Shown here: positions 35,742 through 45,272 of the stretch, in pieces
Position numbering within the stretch: position 1 is the stretch's first letter
How the letters are laid out: each line of letters opens with the position of its first letter
DNA from: ZC4RG20 sp963702105
Lineage (GTDB): Bacteria; Pseudomonadota; Gammaproteobacteria; Steroidobacterales; Rariloculaceae
Direction: 5' to 3'
NCBI GenBank assembly: GCA_963702105.1
Contig: OY969712.1
Span: 4,526,001-4,590,000, forward strand
DNA: 64,000 nucleotides
Position numbers and translations under genes: made by a program
The notes under the pieces: generated by a model
Told to the model about the DNA's origin: nothing
The model's database searches: none
The model's input: the letters and a program-made list of their open reading frames with translations, nothing else

Positions 35742-37196
35742 ATGGTGACCACACGATCCTTCGCTGTAGCGGCCATGACGCTGCTCGGCGCCGCGACGCT
35801 TGGGGTGAACGCGCAGGACCTTCGCGCGACGCTGTTTCCCAAGGCGGACGAGGCGCTCGCTGCCGCGAAGAAAGCCGAGGCGCCGCTGCTGGCGCCCGAC
35901 GCCTACGGCCGCGGCATGAAGGCTTACAAGGACGCCGAGGACGACCTGCAGCGCGGCCGCAATATCGAGCGCATCCGCGGCGAGCTCCGCGACGCGGAGA
36001 CGGCTTTCTCAAAGTCGGCGCAGGAAGCGGCCATCGCGAAGGTCACGCTCGCCGCCGTGATCAAGACGCGGGGCGATGCGGTCAACGCGCGCGCGGCCTC
36101 CTTCGCGGCCGACAGCTGGCACGAGGCCGAGGACGGCTTCGAGGCCGCGGCTCGCCGCCTCGAGGCCGGCGACATCCGCGGCGCGCGCAACCGCGCCGAC
36201 GACGCCGAGAAGGCGTACCGCGACGCCGAGCTCGCCGCGATCAAGGCGCAATACCTGAGCCAGACGCGCGCGCTGCTCGCGAAAGCCGACGAGGCCCGCG
36301 TGCCGCGCTACGCGCCGAAGACTTACGCGCACGCGCAGCAGCTGCTCCAGCAGGCCGAGCAGGCCCTGAACGAGAATCGCTACGACACGGATCTGCCGCG
36401 CGGCCTCGCGCAGCAGGCGAACCAGGAGGCGCGGCACGCGATCTACCTGGCCGAGCAGATCCGCAAGATGCGGGACGCGGGGCTCGACACCGAAGATGTC
36501 ATCCTCAAGTACGAAGCCCCGCTCGTGCGCGTCGCGGCCGCCGCGGACAAGGTGCCCCAGCTCGATCAAGGCGTGGACGCGATCGCCAAGGACCTCGTCG
36601 CCTATGTAGAGCAGCTGCGCGAGACCTCGCGCCAGAACCAGAACGATCTCGACGACAGCCGCGCGCGCATCGCCGAGCTCGAGGACGAGATACGCGACCT
36701 CGACAAGCGTCTCGGCGGCGTCTCCCAGGAGCGCTCTGCGCTGATTCAGAAGCTCGAGGCGGAAAAGCGCGTCCGCGACCAGTTTGCGGCCGTCGAAGCC
36801 CTGTTCAAGCGCGACGACGCGCACGTCTCGCGCGAGAACAACACGATATTGCTGCGCATGGTCGGGCTCACGTTCAAGAGCGGACGGGCCGAGATCGGCG
36901 CCGATCAGCGCGGGCTGCTCGACAAGGTTCGGCAGGCGATCAACGTCTTTCCGAACTCCCAGGTCGTGGTCGAGGGCCACACCGATTCCTACGGCAGCGA
37001 CGCAGCCAACCTCGCGCTTTCCCGCAAGCGCGCCGAGGCCGTCAGGGACTATCTGACGAACGAGCTCGGCGTGCCGGCATTCAGGATCAGCGCGGTGGGC
37101 TACGGCGAGACGCGGCCGATCGCGAGCAACGATACCGAGGAGGGACGGGCGCGGAATCGGCGCATCGACATCCGCATCGAACCCCAAATCGAGTGA
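35742..37196 (+). CDS. OmpA-family peptidoglycan-binding protein with coiled-coil region
   Basis: A 484-residue secreted protein. A signal peptide (about 1-24, cut near VNAQ) precedes a long Ala/Glu/Arg-rich helical region resembling DUF4398-type repeats (about 30-240), a heptad-like coiled coil (about 285-350) and an OmpA C-terminal domain (about 365-480) with VVVEGHTDSYG and LSRKRAEAVRDYL, the diaminopimelate-binding motif. It probably links the outer membrane or periplasm to murein. The sequence downstream (37197-37742) holds two palindromic elements and no gene. Confidence 0.9.
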   Translation: MVTTRSFAVAAMTLLGAATLGVNAQDLRATLFPKADEALAAAKKAEAPLLAPDAYGRGMKAYKDAEDDLQRGRNIERIRGELRDAETAFSKSAQEAAIAKVTLAAVIKTRGDAVNARAASFAADSWHEAEDGFEAAARRLEAGDIRGARNRADDAEKAYRDAELAAIKAQYLSQTRALLAKADEARVPRYAPKTYAHAQQLLQQAEQALNENRYDTDLPRGLAQQANQEARHAIYLAEQIRKMRDAGLDTEDVILKYEAPLVRVAAAADKVPQLDQGVDAIAKDLVAYVEQLRETSRQNQNDLDDSRARIAELEDEIRDLDKRLGGVSQERSALIQKLEAEKRVRDQFAAVEALFKRDDAHVSRENNTILLRMVGLTFKSGRAEIGADQRGLLDKVRQAINVFPNSQVVVEGHTDSYGSDAANLALSRKRAEAVRDYLTNELGVPAFRISAVGYGETRPIASNDTEEGRARNRRIDIRIEPQIE

Positions 37197-37266
37197 CGGC
37201 CGCCCTCGTCGCGCTCGGTGCGGTCGGTGCGCTCGGTAAGACCGCTTCGGACGCGTAGGTGGTGCT

Positions 37267-37388
37267 GGGCGGAGGCGTTGGCGTGAGGGCAGTGTCGGGA
37301 CCGCTGTGAATACGTCCGTGTACGCTTCGTAAGCGCCATCCCTGGCGCTTACGATCCCGACACCGCCCTCACGCCAACGCCTCCGCCC
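37267..37388. repeat. Large palindromic repeat element, second type
   Basis: A 122-bp element. Arms of 34 nt (37267-37300 and 37355-37388) are complementary except for one A-C mismatch. Inside, TCGTAAGCGCC (37327-37337) pairs perfectly with GGCGCTTACGA (37344-37354) across a six-base loop ATCCCT. The inner core GCGCCATCCCTGGCGC is the exact reverse complement of the core in the element at 16005-16177, although the outer arms are unrelated. It lies 71 bp downstream of the OmpA-like stop. Confidence 0.88.
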
Positions 37389-37577
37389 CCGAGACGTCCG
37401 CAGCGGTCGCGGTCTTCCAAGACGGCCCGGTCTTGCGTGTTCCCAGCGGAGCTCGCCCCGGCCGAGCAACATCGGTACGAAGCGCAAAGCGCGGGGGAAC
37501 GGCATGTACGACCAGCCGGACCGGGTAGAGCACACGGACTTGCCATCATCGCGTCCGAAGCGCGCGGTGGCAGCAGG

Positions 37578-37749
37578 ATTCATGAACGGCCACCGCCGTC
37601 GCAGAGGAGGCTCGCGCAGACAGGCGCTTTCGGGGCCGTGCGCGCCAGGGAGGGCGCGCACGGAGCCTCCAGGGACGGATTCACGGCGTCCCCGAAAGGG
37701 CCTGTCTGCGCGAGCCTCCGAACACCGCCAACAATGACCCGTTCATGAA
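37578..37749. repeat. Large palindromic repeat element, copy 2
   Basis: Second copy of the element at 16005-16177. Ends TTCATGAACGG (37579-37589) and its complement (37739-37749) enclose 30-nt arms (37606-37635 with 37690-37719, one mismatch) and an inner perfect 11-bp stem (37636-37646 with 37653-37663). The right terminus contains the TGA stop of the opposing alpha/beta hydrolase. Position 37622 A pairs with 37703 T where copy 1 has G and C, a compensatory change. Confidence 0.9.
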
Positions 37750-38651
37750 GCCTGCGGACTTACCGGTAGCCAGTCGCCAATGCACGCCGCTACGGCCCGG
37801 TGGGTCAGGTAGCCGTAGGACATGTGGACGTTGAGGCCCGTCGTGCTGCGGAAGTGATTGTAGAGGTCGAGATGGTCCTCGATGGACTCTACGAGGCCGA
37901 GCTCGAGCATCTCGGTGAAGTAGGGCCGGACGGGCCGAAGCGCCGTCATCTCGCCCACGGCCGCGAAGTTGACCCAGCGCCGGACGTTGCCGGGGTAGCG
38001 CTCTCGGCCGCTGCGGTCGGCGCCGTGCAGGCGGTTGCGCATGAACCGCGTCGAGAGCGGGCTGCCGAGCGTCACGAGCAGGTCCACGCGCGCTTCGCAG
38101 GCCTCGAGGTGTGTCAGCTCCCAGAGCGTGTCGTACGCGATGATCGAGCCGAGGCTGTGACCGATGAGCAGCACGCGGCGGCGCGCGGCCCACGCCTCGC
38201 GCAGCGCGCTCGCGAGCAGATGCCTGATCTCGGTCGCGATGCCGTCCTCGTCGCCGAAGTAGCGGTGGACCTCCGCGATCGTGACGCGCAGATCGGGCCG
38301 CGCGATGAGCCGGCCGAGGAAAGGCAGCGCGTCGCCTACGAGGTGCGAGAGGCGGCGCACGCGCCGCGCCGTGGACTGAATCTCGCGCAGATCGTCCTCG
38401 GTCGGCTCGGGGTTCTGCAGAAGGTAGTCCACGCCCGGGGCGTCGAGCCCGATGTCGCGATAGCTGCCGTAGAAGCGGTGGGTCCACGAGACGAGCTCGA
38501 ACCACTCCTCGTGCGCGCGGAACAGCCGAGCGGCCTCGGGCCGCTCCCAGGCGAGTCCCGCGACGAGCGCGCGCAGCAGCTCGCGCCGGTGGGCCTCCGG
38601 CGGCGGCTTGGGCTTCATGCCGGGCACGAAGATGATGAGGGGACTATTCAA
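37743..38651 (-). CDS. Alpha/beta hydrolase-fold protein
   Basis: A 302-residue protein without signal peptide. The first strand is PLIIFVPGM and the nucleophile elbow is GHSLGSIIAYDTL (Ser166), with LVTLGSPLSTRFMR after it, as in lipase-like or PGAP1-like alpha/beta hydrolases. Catalytic acid and His are likely within the C-terminal 100 residues (EDHLDLYNHF, GLNVHMSYGYL). Substrate unknown. The start is probably TTG 38651, because the next Met lies inside the first strand. Its stop codon is provided by the end of palindromic element copy 2. Confidence 0.78.
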   Translation of the reverse strand: MNSPLIIFVPGMKPKPPPEAHRRELLRALVAGLAWERPEAARLFRAHEEWFELVSWTHRFYGSYRDIGLDAPGVDYLLQNPEPTEDDLREIQSTARRVRRLSHLVGDALPFLGRLIARPDLRVTIAEVHRYFGDEDGIATEIRHLLASALREAWAARRRVLLIGHSLGSIIAYDTLWELTHLEACEARVDLLVTLGSPLSTRFMRNRLHGADRSGRERYPGNVRRWVNFAAVGEMTALRPVRPYFTEMLELGLVESIEDHLDLYNHFRSTTGLNVHMSYGYLTHRAVAACIGDWLPVSPQAS

Positions 38652-38739
38652 AGCGGAGCGGTCTGGGAGCCGGGCGCGGGACGCGTTATAGTCGTTTGGA
38701 GCTAAGTGGCTGCACGTGATTTCGCTCGGAGGATAGGTC

Positions 38740-39159
38740 TTGCGCTACCTGCACACAATGGTCCGCGTCAGCGATCTCGACGCATCGCTCGATTTCTACT
38801 GCAACAAACTCGGGCTCAAGGAGGTTCGACGCATGGACCACGAAGCCGGGCGCTTCACGCTCGTCTTCGTCGCGCCAGAGGGCCAGGAGGATCGCTCGAT
38901 CGAGCTCACGTACAACTGGGACCCCGAGAAATACACCGAGGGCCGGAACTTCGGGCACGTGGCCTACGAAGTCGACGACATCTACGCGACGTGCCGGCGG
39001 CTCATGGACGCGGGCGTCACGATCAACAGGCCGCCCCGCGACGGCCGCATGGCCTTCGTGCGTTCGCCCGACAATATTTCGATCGAGCTGCTCCAGGCCG
39101 GCGAGGCCAAGCCGAAGCAGGAGCCCTGGGCCTCGATGCCCAACGTCGGGACCTGGTAG
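38740..39159 (+). CDS. gloA: Lactoylglutathione lyase (glyoxalase I)
   Basis: Converts the methylglyoxal-glutathione hemithioacetal to S-lactoylglutathione. The 139 residues begin MRYLHTMVRVSDLDASLDFY, and the four metal ligands are visible as His in LHTM, Glu in SIELTYN, His in NFGHVAYEV and Glu in SIELLQ. TTG start at 38740 with GGAGGATAGG just upstream. TATAGT at 38687-38692 could be its -10. Nickel-type short GloA is expected from the length. Confidence 0.95.
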   Translation: MRYLHTMVRVSDLDASLDFYCNKLGLKEVRRMDHEAGRFTLVFVAPEGQEDRSIELTYNWDPEKYTEGRNFGHVAYEVDDIYATCRRLMDAGVTINRPPRDGRMAFVRSPDNISIELLQAGEAKPKQEPWASMPNVGTW

Positions 39160-39209
39160 CCGCCGCCGAGGGCAGCGGGCACGCTCGGTGAAGACGGCAC
39201 GGCGGGGCT

Positions 39210-40415
39210 TCAGGAGACGACCGCGCGAAAATTGCCGGTCTGCACGGCCGAGTCGTCGGTCGTCCTGAAGACCACGCGATTGCGGCCTTCCTGCTTGGCC
39301 TGGTAGAGCGCCTCGTCGGCGATCTGAATGCAGCCCTGCAGGCTTCGGCCACTGCGCGGCGCGACGACCGCGACGCCGACGCTGACGGTCACGACGTTCG
39401 CGGCCAGCGAGCCCTCGTGCGGAATCGCGAGCTCGAGGACGTCGCGCCGGATCTGCTCGGGCAACGTCCGCGCGTAGTCGTCCGGGGGCCCGTACAACAC
39501 GAGCACGAACTCCTCGCCGCCGTATCGGGCCGAGAAGTCGAACGGCCGCTTCGCACAGCGCGCGATGGTCTGCGCAACCTTCTTGAGGCAGTCGTCGCCG
39601 GCCTGATGGCCGTAGAGATCGTTGTAGATCTTGAAGTAGTCGATGTCTACGAGCACGAGCTCGAGCCGCGTGCCTTCCCGGCCCGACTGGCGCCAGACAC
39701 GGCGCACGTAGTCGTCGAATATGCGCCGGTTGTAGAGGTTCGTCATGCCGTCGCGCTCGGCAGCCTCGTGCAGAAGCCGCGTCTCGAGAAAATTCGTCCG
39801 CAGCGCGTGCTCGAGCTTGTACGTCGAGATCGAGGCGATGAGTGCCGTGGCACCGAGCATCGCGGTCATGTAGAGCAGCACCGGCGGCGGCAGGCCGAGC
39901 AGGAAGCCGATCACGACGTGAGCCGCGACGAGCAGCGCGCCGACGGCCGTCGCGACTCCGAACAGGAGACCCAAGAACAGACAGGCGTAGAGGATCACGA
40001 GCTCCTGCCCCGCGAGCAGGTAAGCGTCCCCGCGTAGTGCGCCGAGGTGGCACAGATAGGTCACGATGAGGCCGGCCAGCGTGACCCCGACAGGGGTCGT
40101 GACCGCGTACCACGGCCGCGCGATCGGCAGATACATGGAGCCGACGAGGCAAAACAGCACGGCCAGCAGCGCGCCGGCCCAGAGCAGCTCGTGGTCGACC
40201 GGGCGGCCGAAGAAGAAGCCGAGGGCCGCGACGGCCCCGAGCAGGACGAGCGCGGCGAGGCCCGAAAGCCGCGCACGCTGCAGGTTCTGCGCGACATAGA
40301 CCTCGCGGAACTCTTTCTCGAGTAGCCGCGCGAATCTGAGGCCCGCAAATCCTCGTCTGAGCTGCTCTGCATAGGGGGAGCTCAGGCTGCCGCTGTCGAG
40401 CGACGGTTGCTCCAT
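39210..40415 (-). CDS. Membrane diguanylate cyclase (GGDEF)
   Basis: A 401-residue inner-membrane enzyme making cyclic di-GMP. About six transmembrane helices (residues 50-200) form an uncharacterised sensor, followed by a GGDEF domain with DGMTNLYNRRIFDDYV and the active A-site ARYGGEEFVLVL. An inhibitory I-site RPFD sits five residues before GGEEF, so product feedback is likely. The signal sensed is unknown. GAATGGAG-like start context at 40415. Confidence 0.93.
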   Translation of the reverse strand: MEQPSLDSGSLSSPYAEQLRRGFAGLRFARLLEKEFREVYVAQNLQRARLSGLAALVLLGAVAALGFFFGRPVDHELLWAGALLAVLFCLVGSMYLPIARPWYAVTTPVGVTLAGLIVTYLCHLGALRGDAYLLAGQELVILYACLFLGLLFGVATAVGALLVAAHVVIGFLLGLPPPVLLYMTAMLGATALIASISTYKLEHALRTNFLETRLLHEAAERDGMTNLYNRRIFDDYVRRVWRQSGREGTRLELVLVDIDYFKIYNDLYGHQAGDDCLKKVAQTIARCAKRPFDFSARYGGEEFVLVLYGPPDDYARTLPEQIRRDVLELAIPHEGSLAANVVTVSVGVAVVAPRSGRSLQGCIQIADEALYQAKQEGRNRVVFRTTDDSAVQTGNFRAVVS

Positions 40416-40569
40416 GGCGCTAAGCTCGTGAAATCACGCGCCGAAGCATGAGGTATCGATTAGGGGATTTCCCCAACCCAGGTCACAAACGGAGGACCCG
40501 CGCGAAGTCCGACCTTGCCGGCCGGCCTCCTCGACGCCGACACGTCAACGGCAATTGCGACACGGCGCG

Positions 40570-42270
40570 CTAGGGATACAGCGGCATGAGCCCGTCGCCG
40601 ACGTCCCGGCCTCGCGCGTCGCGCTCCGGCGCTGCGGCAGCCTCGAGCGCGGCTGCGAGCTCGGCACCGTTCCACGCTTGCCGACCGCGCGGGCCGTACA
40701 GCGAGGCTTCGAGGTCTCGAACGGCGGCCGCGAGCGCGGGGCCCGCGCGCCCGGCCAGCGCTCCGAGGCTGCGCGGCGGGGACTGGGAGAAATGCAGCGC
40801 GCCCCATTCGACGAGCAGGTCCCGTGTCGCCTCGGCGTCATTGCGGGCGCACGCGGCGCGCAGGGCGGGCAGCAGCCGCCTGGCGGACGCGCGCGGGCGC
40901 TCGGCGCGCGCCGCGGCCGAAGACGAGGGCGGCGACCGCGGCACGCGCCGCGTTTGCCACCAGAGCGCCGCCGTGCCGACCCAAGCCAGCCCCAGCAGCG
41001 CCGCCGCGACGGGCCAGAACCGGCTGGGCGCGGCGGGCCCGGCGACGGCTCGGGGCGCCGCGGCGCTCGATGCGGCGGGCGCAGCGGGTGCAGAGGCCGG
41101 CTCCGGCGGCGGCGTCGCGGCCTCGTCGCCGGGCGCGACGGTCAGCGGCCGCGGCTGGATCTCCGCGAGCTTCCACTCGCCGGCCTTTACGTCGAACCAG
41201 GGCAATTCGACGGCCGCGAGCCGCGCCTGGCCCTGCTTCTGCGCGAGCACGGCATAGCGCTCGGTGCGGCGCGCCGTGATGCCGTCGTTCTCGGCCTGGC
41301 GGTCGAGATCGGGCTGATCGGGGTACTCGCGTACGCCCTGCGTTTCCGGCACGTCGAGCGGCGGCAGCTGAGTCTCGAGCAAGCCTTCGGCCACGATCGT
41401 CAGCGTCCGCGTCACGGGAACGCCGACCTCGAGCTTGCCCGGATCGTCGCTCCACTTCTCCGTGAGCTTGACACTGCGTGCCGGCAGCCAGGCCGCGTCC
41501 TTGTAGCTCGGGGGCGGCGCGACGGCGGGTTTGACCGTGATGTCGAGCGTGCCCGACCTGAAGCGCTGAATGCGCGAATAGCCCTGCGGCGGCAGCACCA
41601 TGGCCTCGAACGTCGCGGGCCCGAGCGTCAACGTGCCGGCCTTCTGCGGGAAGACCGCGTAGCGCCGCTCGTGGACGACGAAGTTGCGGCCGCCGCGCGT
41701 CGTCTGGTACTCGCGGTCGTCGCCGAGGCGCTCGACGATGGCCTCGCCGCCGCTGACTTTCGGCGGCGTAACGGTCGCCCGGCCCGTCCCCACGCCGATG
41801 AAAAGGCGCATGGTGTAGACGACCTGCGCCTGCACGTAGGCCGTCGTCGGATCGGCCTCGACCTCCATGAAGATGTCCGAAGGCGCCTTGTCGGCGGCCG
41901 TAGACGCCTCCACGTCGATGTCGACGGCATTCGAGTAGGCGCCCGCGACCTCGACGGGCGCTATCGTGACGGTCCCGACGCGCCTCGGCATGAGCTGGTA
42001 GATCCACTCCGAAACCTGCTCGGCCTGCCCGTTCACGATTTGAATACGCGTGCTCGTCGTGCTCTGGACGACGTCGAAGTCCTTGTCGAGCGCGGAGACG
42101 TCCGGGTCGCCGCGCACGTCGCCCTCGGCGCGCAGTGTGTAGGTGAACGACTCGTTGACGTGCGGCGAAGGGCGATCGACGGTCGCATGGACGACGACGT
42201 TGGCCGAGGCGACCGCCGCCCAGCACAGCGCGGCCCAGGCCGCGGCGAGCAACAGCGCGGGCCTCACCAT
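40570..42270 (-). CDS. batD: BatD-like membrane protein (aerotolerance operon)
   Basis: A 566-residue protein: signal peptide (about 1-22), periplasmic beta-rich BatD domain (VDRPSPHVNESFTYTLRAEGD, SEWIYQLMPRRVGTVTIAP, KAGTLTLGPATFEAMV), an Ala/Pro-rich stretch, one transmembrane helix (FWPVAAALLGLAWVGTAALWW) and a cytosolic tail. BatD proteins belong to MoxR/BatABCDE operons linked to oxidative or envelope stress; their biochemical role is unknown. ATG 42270 overlaps the batBC stop by seven bases; it is the last gene of the operon. Confidence 0.9.
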   Translation of the reverse strand: MVRPALLLAAAWAALCWAAVASANVVVHATVDRPSPHVNESFTYTLRAEGDVRGDPDVSALDKDFDVVQSTTSTRIQIVNGQAEQVSEWIYQLMPRRVGTVTIAPVEVAGAYSNAVDIDVEASTAADKAPSDIFMEVEADPTTAYVQAQVVYTMRLFIGVGTGRATVTPPKVSGGEAIVERLGDDREYQTTRGGRNFVVHERRYAVFPQKAGTLTLGPATFEAMVLPPQGYSRIQRFRSGTLDITVKPAVAPPPSYKDAAWLPARSVKLTEKWSDDPGKLEVGVPVTRTLTIVAEGLLETQLPPLDVPETQGVREYPDQPDLDRQAENDGITARRTERYAVLAQKQGQARLAAVELPWFDVKAGEWKLAEIQPRPLTVAPGDEAATPPPEPASAPAAPAASSAAAPRAVAGPAAPSRFWPVAAALLGLAWVGTAALWWQTRRVPRSPPSSSAAARAERPRASARRLLPALRAACARNDAEATRDLLVEWGALHFSQSPPRSLGALAGRAGPALAAAVRDLEASLYGPRGRQAWNGAELAAALEAAAAPERDARGRDVGDGLMPLYP

Positions 42271-44246
42271 GGCTTCTTCTTGTCGCCGGGCCACACGTAA
42301 TTGCCGTCCTGATCCAGGCCGAGGCGCTGATACTGATACAGAAACTTCCGCCGCAGCAGCCCGCCAGGGTCCTGCGGGACGCGCCGGAGCCACTGCTCGG
42401 CGGCCTGTTCCGACGCCCACTTTTCGACGTCCTCGGGCGTCGCCGCCCTGCGCTCGCGGTCGCCCGGATCGTCCTCGGACTTCTGGTCCGTCGGGGTTTT
42501 TGCGGCATCCCCGTGCTGCTTGTCGCCCGCCGTGCTGGAATCGGCCGAGCTCGCGTTCTCGTCGTCGCTGCCTGAACGGCGGCCGCTCGTGCCCTGGCCG
42601 TCCTTCGAGCTCTGGGCGTCGCGGGCCTGCTGCTCCCCGTCATCGGCGCCGTTGTGCTGCTGCGATTGGCCGCCGTTCCGACGCTGGCCGCCCTGCGGCT
42701 GGTCCTGCTTGTGCGCGCCCTCGTTGCCCTGCTTGCCTTTCTTTTGCTGCTGCTTTTTCTGCTGGTCGAGCAGCCGCTTTACGAGATCGCGGTTGTAGGT
42801 CGCATCCGCGTTGCCCGGATCGAGCTCGAGGGCCCGGTCGTAGGCCGCGACGGCCGCCTGCAGGTTGCCCGCGCGCGCGAGCGCGTTGCCCCGGTTGTAG
42901 TGCGAGTCCGCGGTTTCCACTCCGCGGAGCGAGGCCGCGCTCTCGGGATACTCGCCGGCCCGATACTGGGCCGCCGCGCGCCAGCGCGGGTCCTCGAACA
43001 GCTCGGCCGCCTGCGCGGGCTGGTGCGCCTCGAGCGCCTGCGCGCCGCGCTGGTCCGGCCGCTGCCACAGCGAGTGCCAGGCCTGTTTCCATGCCGGCGG
43101 CCGGGCCTCGCCGGCCGCGCCGCCGGCATTGGCCCGAGCTGCGCCGGGGACAGCGGCGGCCGGAGCCGCGTTGGCCGGAGAGCCTCCGTTCTGCGGCGCC
43201 GACTGCGCGCGCAGCGGCGCGACGGGCACGAGCAGGCAGGCGAGCCAGAGGCACAGCCAGCCGCGCCGGAAACCGAGCGCGACGAGGGGCAACAGCAGCA
43301 GCACGAGCCACCGGCCTTCGTCGCGCCAGACGTCGGCCCGATGTGCCTTGGCCTTGTCGTTCGCGCCGAGGACGGCCCCGGCGGCCTGCGGCGGCACGAG
43401 CGCATCGATATCGCGGTCGTCGGCCGTCATGAGCGCGAAACGGCCGCCGCCGGCCTGCGCGAGCTCGCGCAGCGGGCCCTCCTCGAGCCGCGGCACGACG
43501 ACCTTGCCGTCCGTATCCGTCAAGAAGCCTCCTTCGCGCTGCGGAATCGGCGCGCCGTCCGCCGTACCGACCCCGAGCACGCTGATTTCCATGCCTTCGC
43601 GCCGCAGCATCCGCGCCTTCTGCATGTCTTCCCGGCCCACGGGTGCGTCGCTGATCAGCAGAATCTTGCCGTCCCGCACGCCGGCCTGCCGCAGCAGCAC
43701 GCCGGCCTTCTCGAGCCCGGTCGATACGTCGCTGCCCTGACTCGGCATGATATCCGTCGTCAGCGAGGAGACCAGCGCCGAAATCGTGTGCGTATCCGTG
43801 GTGAGCGGCGTGACCGTGAACGCGTTCGCGGAAAACACGACGAGGCCCATCTGGCCGCCCTTGCGGCGATCGAGCAGCTCGAGGAGCTTGAGCCGCGCGC
43901 GCGCGAGCCGGCTCGGCGAGAGATCCGCGGCGTCCATCGAACGGGAGAGGTCGAGCGCCACCACGAGCGCCTCGTTCGAGCGGAACGCGGGCACGGGCAC
44001 GCGTTCCCAGGCGGGGCCTGCGAGCGCGAGCGCCGCGAGGACCCAGGCTGCCAGCGCGGCGGCCAGGGGCCAGCGCCGCTCGCCGAAAGCCGCCGGCCCG
44101 GACAAGACGAACGGCTGCAGCGCGGCGTCGACGACGCGCCGCCAGGCCCCGCCGCTCGTGCGCCCGCGCGCGAGCGCGAGGATGAGGGCGATGCCTGCGG
44201 GGAGCGCGAGCAGCCACCATGGGCGCAGGAAGTGGAAGTCAGCCAT
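42264..44246 (-). CDS. batB: BatB-BatC fusion: VWA domain plus TPR
   Basis: A 660-residue membrane protein. Two N-terminal helices precede a von Willebrand A domain (about 85-280) with the metal-binding MIDAS motif DLSRSMD, a third helix near 305-330, then a periplasmic or cytosolic TPR region (HYNRGNALARAGNLQAAVAAYDRALELDPGN) and a Gln/Lys/Ser/Asp-rich tail. In many Bacteroidetes these are separate BatB and BatC genes; here they are one reading frame. ATG 44246 overlaps the batA stop by eight bases, indicating translational coupling. Confidence 0.9.
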   Translation of the reverse strand: MADFHFLRPWWLLALPAGIALILALARGRTSGGAWRRVVDAALQPFVLSGPAAFGERRWPLAAALAAWVLAALALAGPAWERVPVPAFRSNEALVVALDLSRSMDAADLSPSRLARARLKLLELLDRRKGGQMGLVVFSANAFTVTPLTTDTHTISALVSSLTTDIMPSQGSDVSTGLEKAGVLLRQAGVRDGKILLISDAPVGREDMQKARMLRREGMEISVLGVGTADGAPIPQREGGFLTDTDGKVVVPRLEEGPLRELAQAGGGRFALMTADDRDIDALVPPQAAGAVLGANDKAKAHRADVWRDEGRWLVLLLLPLVALGFRRGWLCLWLACLLVPVAPLRAQSAPQNGGSPANAAPAAAVPGAARANAGGAAGEARPPAWKQAWHSLWQRPDQRGAQALEAHQPAQAAELFEDPRWRAAAQYRAGEYPESAASLRGVETADSHYNRGNALARAGNLQAAVAAYDRALELDPGNADATYNRDLVKRLLDQQKKQQQKKGKQGNEGAHKQDQPQGGQRRNGGQSQQHNGADDGEQQARDAQSSKDGQGTSGRRSGSDDENASSADSSTAGDKQHGDAAKTPTDQKSEDDPGDRERRAATPEDVEKWASEQAAEQWLRRVPQDPGGLLRRKFLYQYQRLGLDQDGNYVWPGDKKKPW

Positions 44247-45270
44247 GCGCCGCCCCGCTTCGCCCCGGAGCCGGCGCGCGGCGCGCGCCCCCGACCTCGA
44301 GCAGCGCCACGGCCGCCGCAAGAACCGCCGCGGCCGCGAGCGGCCAGAAGAACAGCTCGCGGACCGGGCGGAACCCCGACTCGTCCGACTTCGCAGGCTC
44401 GAGCTTGTCGATCTCGCCGTAAATCTTCTCGAGCTCGTGCGTGTCCCGGGCCCGGAAATAGCGGCCGCCCGTCATGCTCGCGATCGAGGTCAAGGCCTTC
44501 TCGTCGAGATCGGCGGAGGGGTTGATCTGCCGCAGGCCGAACAGCGAGCGCACCGTGAGCGCGTCGGCGCCGATGCCCACGGTGTAGATGATCATGCCGC
44601 GCTGCGCGGCCAGCTCCGCAGCCTTGAGCGGATCGACCTCGCCCGCCGTGTTCGCGCCGTCCGTGAGCAGGACGAGCACGCGCCGCCCCTTCTCGACGCT
44701 CGCATCGTCGAAGGTCCTGATCGCGAGGCCGATCGCGTCGCCGATGGCCGTCTCCTTGCCCGCGAGGCCGATGGCCGACTCGTCGAGCAGCGTACGCACG
44801 GTCTTGCGGTCGAAGGTCAGCGGCGTCTGCAGATAGGCCTCGCGCCCGAAGAGGATCAGGCCCACTCGATCGCCGGTGCGCCGCTTGATGAAATCGTCGG
44901 CCACGACCTTGATGGCCTTCAGGCGGTTGACCCATTGCCCGTCGAGCTCGAAATCCTGCTCCTCCATGCTGCCCGAGAGATCGACTGCGAGCAGCAGATC
45001 CCTGCCCGTCGCCGGGAGCGCGATGGGATCGCCGACGTACTCGGGCCGCGCGGCCGCGAGCACGAGGAGCGTCCAGACGAGCCACAGCGCCGCGAGGCGC
45101 ACGCGCTTGCCCCCGGCGCGGGCGCCCGTGGCCGTGAGCAGCCCGAGGTCGCTGCCGGCGGGGACCGTGAGCGCCGCATCGCGGTCGGCCGAATCGGGAC
45201 TCAGGAATCGGCGCACGAGCCACGGCACGGGCAACGCGGCGAGCACCCAGGGCCAGGCCAGGGTCCACAT
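44239..45270 (-). CDS. batA: BatA-like VWA-domain membrane protein
   Basis: A 343-residue inner-membrane protein. An N-terminal helix and a second helix (VRLAALWLVWTLLVLAAARP) flank a von Willebrand A domain with MIDAS residues DLSGSMEEQDF and the LLTDGANTAGE strand, and a C-terminal helix (FFWPLAAAAVLAAAVALLEV). ATG 45270 is two bases after the DUF4381 stop. Together with the next gene it supplies paired VWA domains, likely scaffold or sensor partners of the MoxR ATPase. Confidence 0.92.
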   Translation of the reverse strand: MWTLAWPWVLAALPVPWLVRRFLSPDSADRDAALTVPAGSDLGLLTATGARAGGKRVRLAALWLVWTLLVLAAARPEYVGDPIALPATGRDLLLAVDLSGSMEEQDFELDGQWVNRLKAIKVVADDFIKRRTGDRVGLILFGREAYLQTPLTFDRKTVRTLLDESAIGLAGKETAIGDAIGLAIRTFDDASVEKGRRVLVLLTDGANTAGEVDPLKAAELAAQRGMIIYTVGIGADALTVRSLFGLRQINPSADLDEKALTSIASMTGGRYFRARDTHELEKIYGEIDKLEPAKSDESGFRPVRELFFWPLAAAAVLAAAVALLEVGGARRAPAPGRSGAAHG

Positions 45271-45272
45271 GG

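Noticed and set aside
37437..37748. Plus-strand frame running through palindrome copy 2
   Set aside because: Much of it is the repeat element itself, and the remainder has no similarity or start signal.
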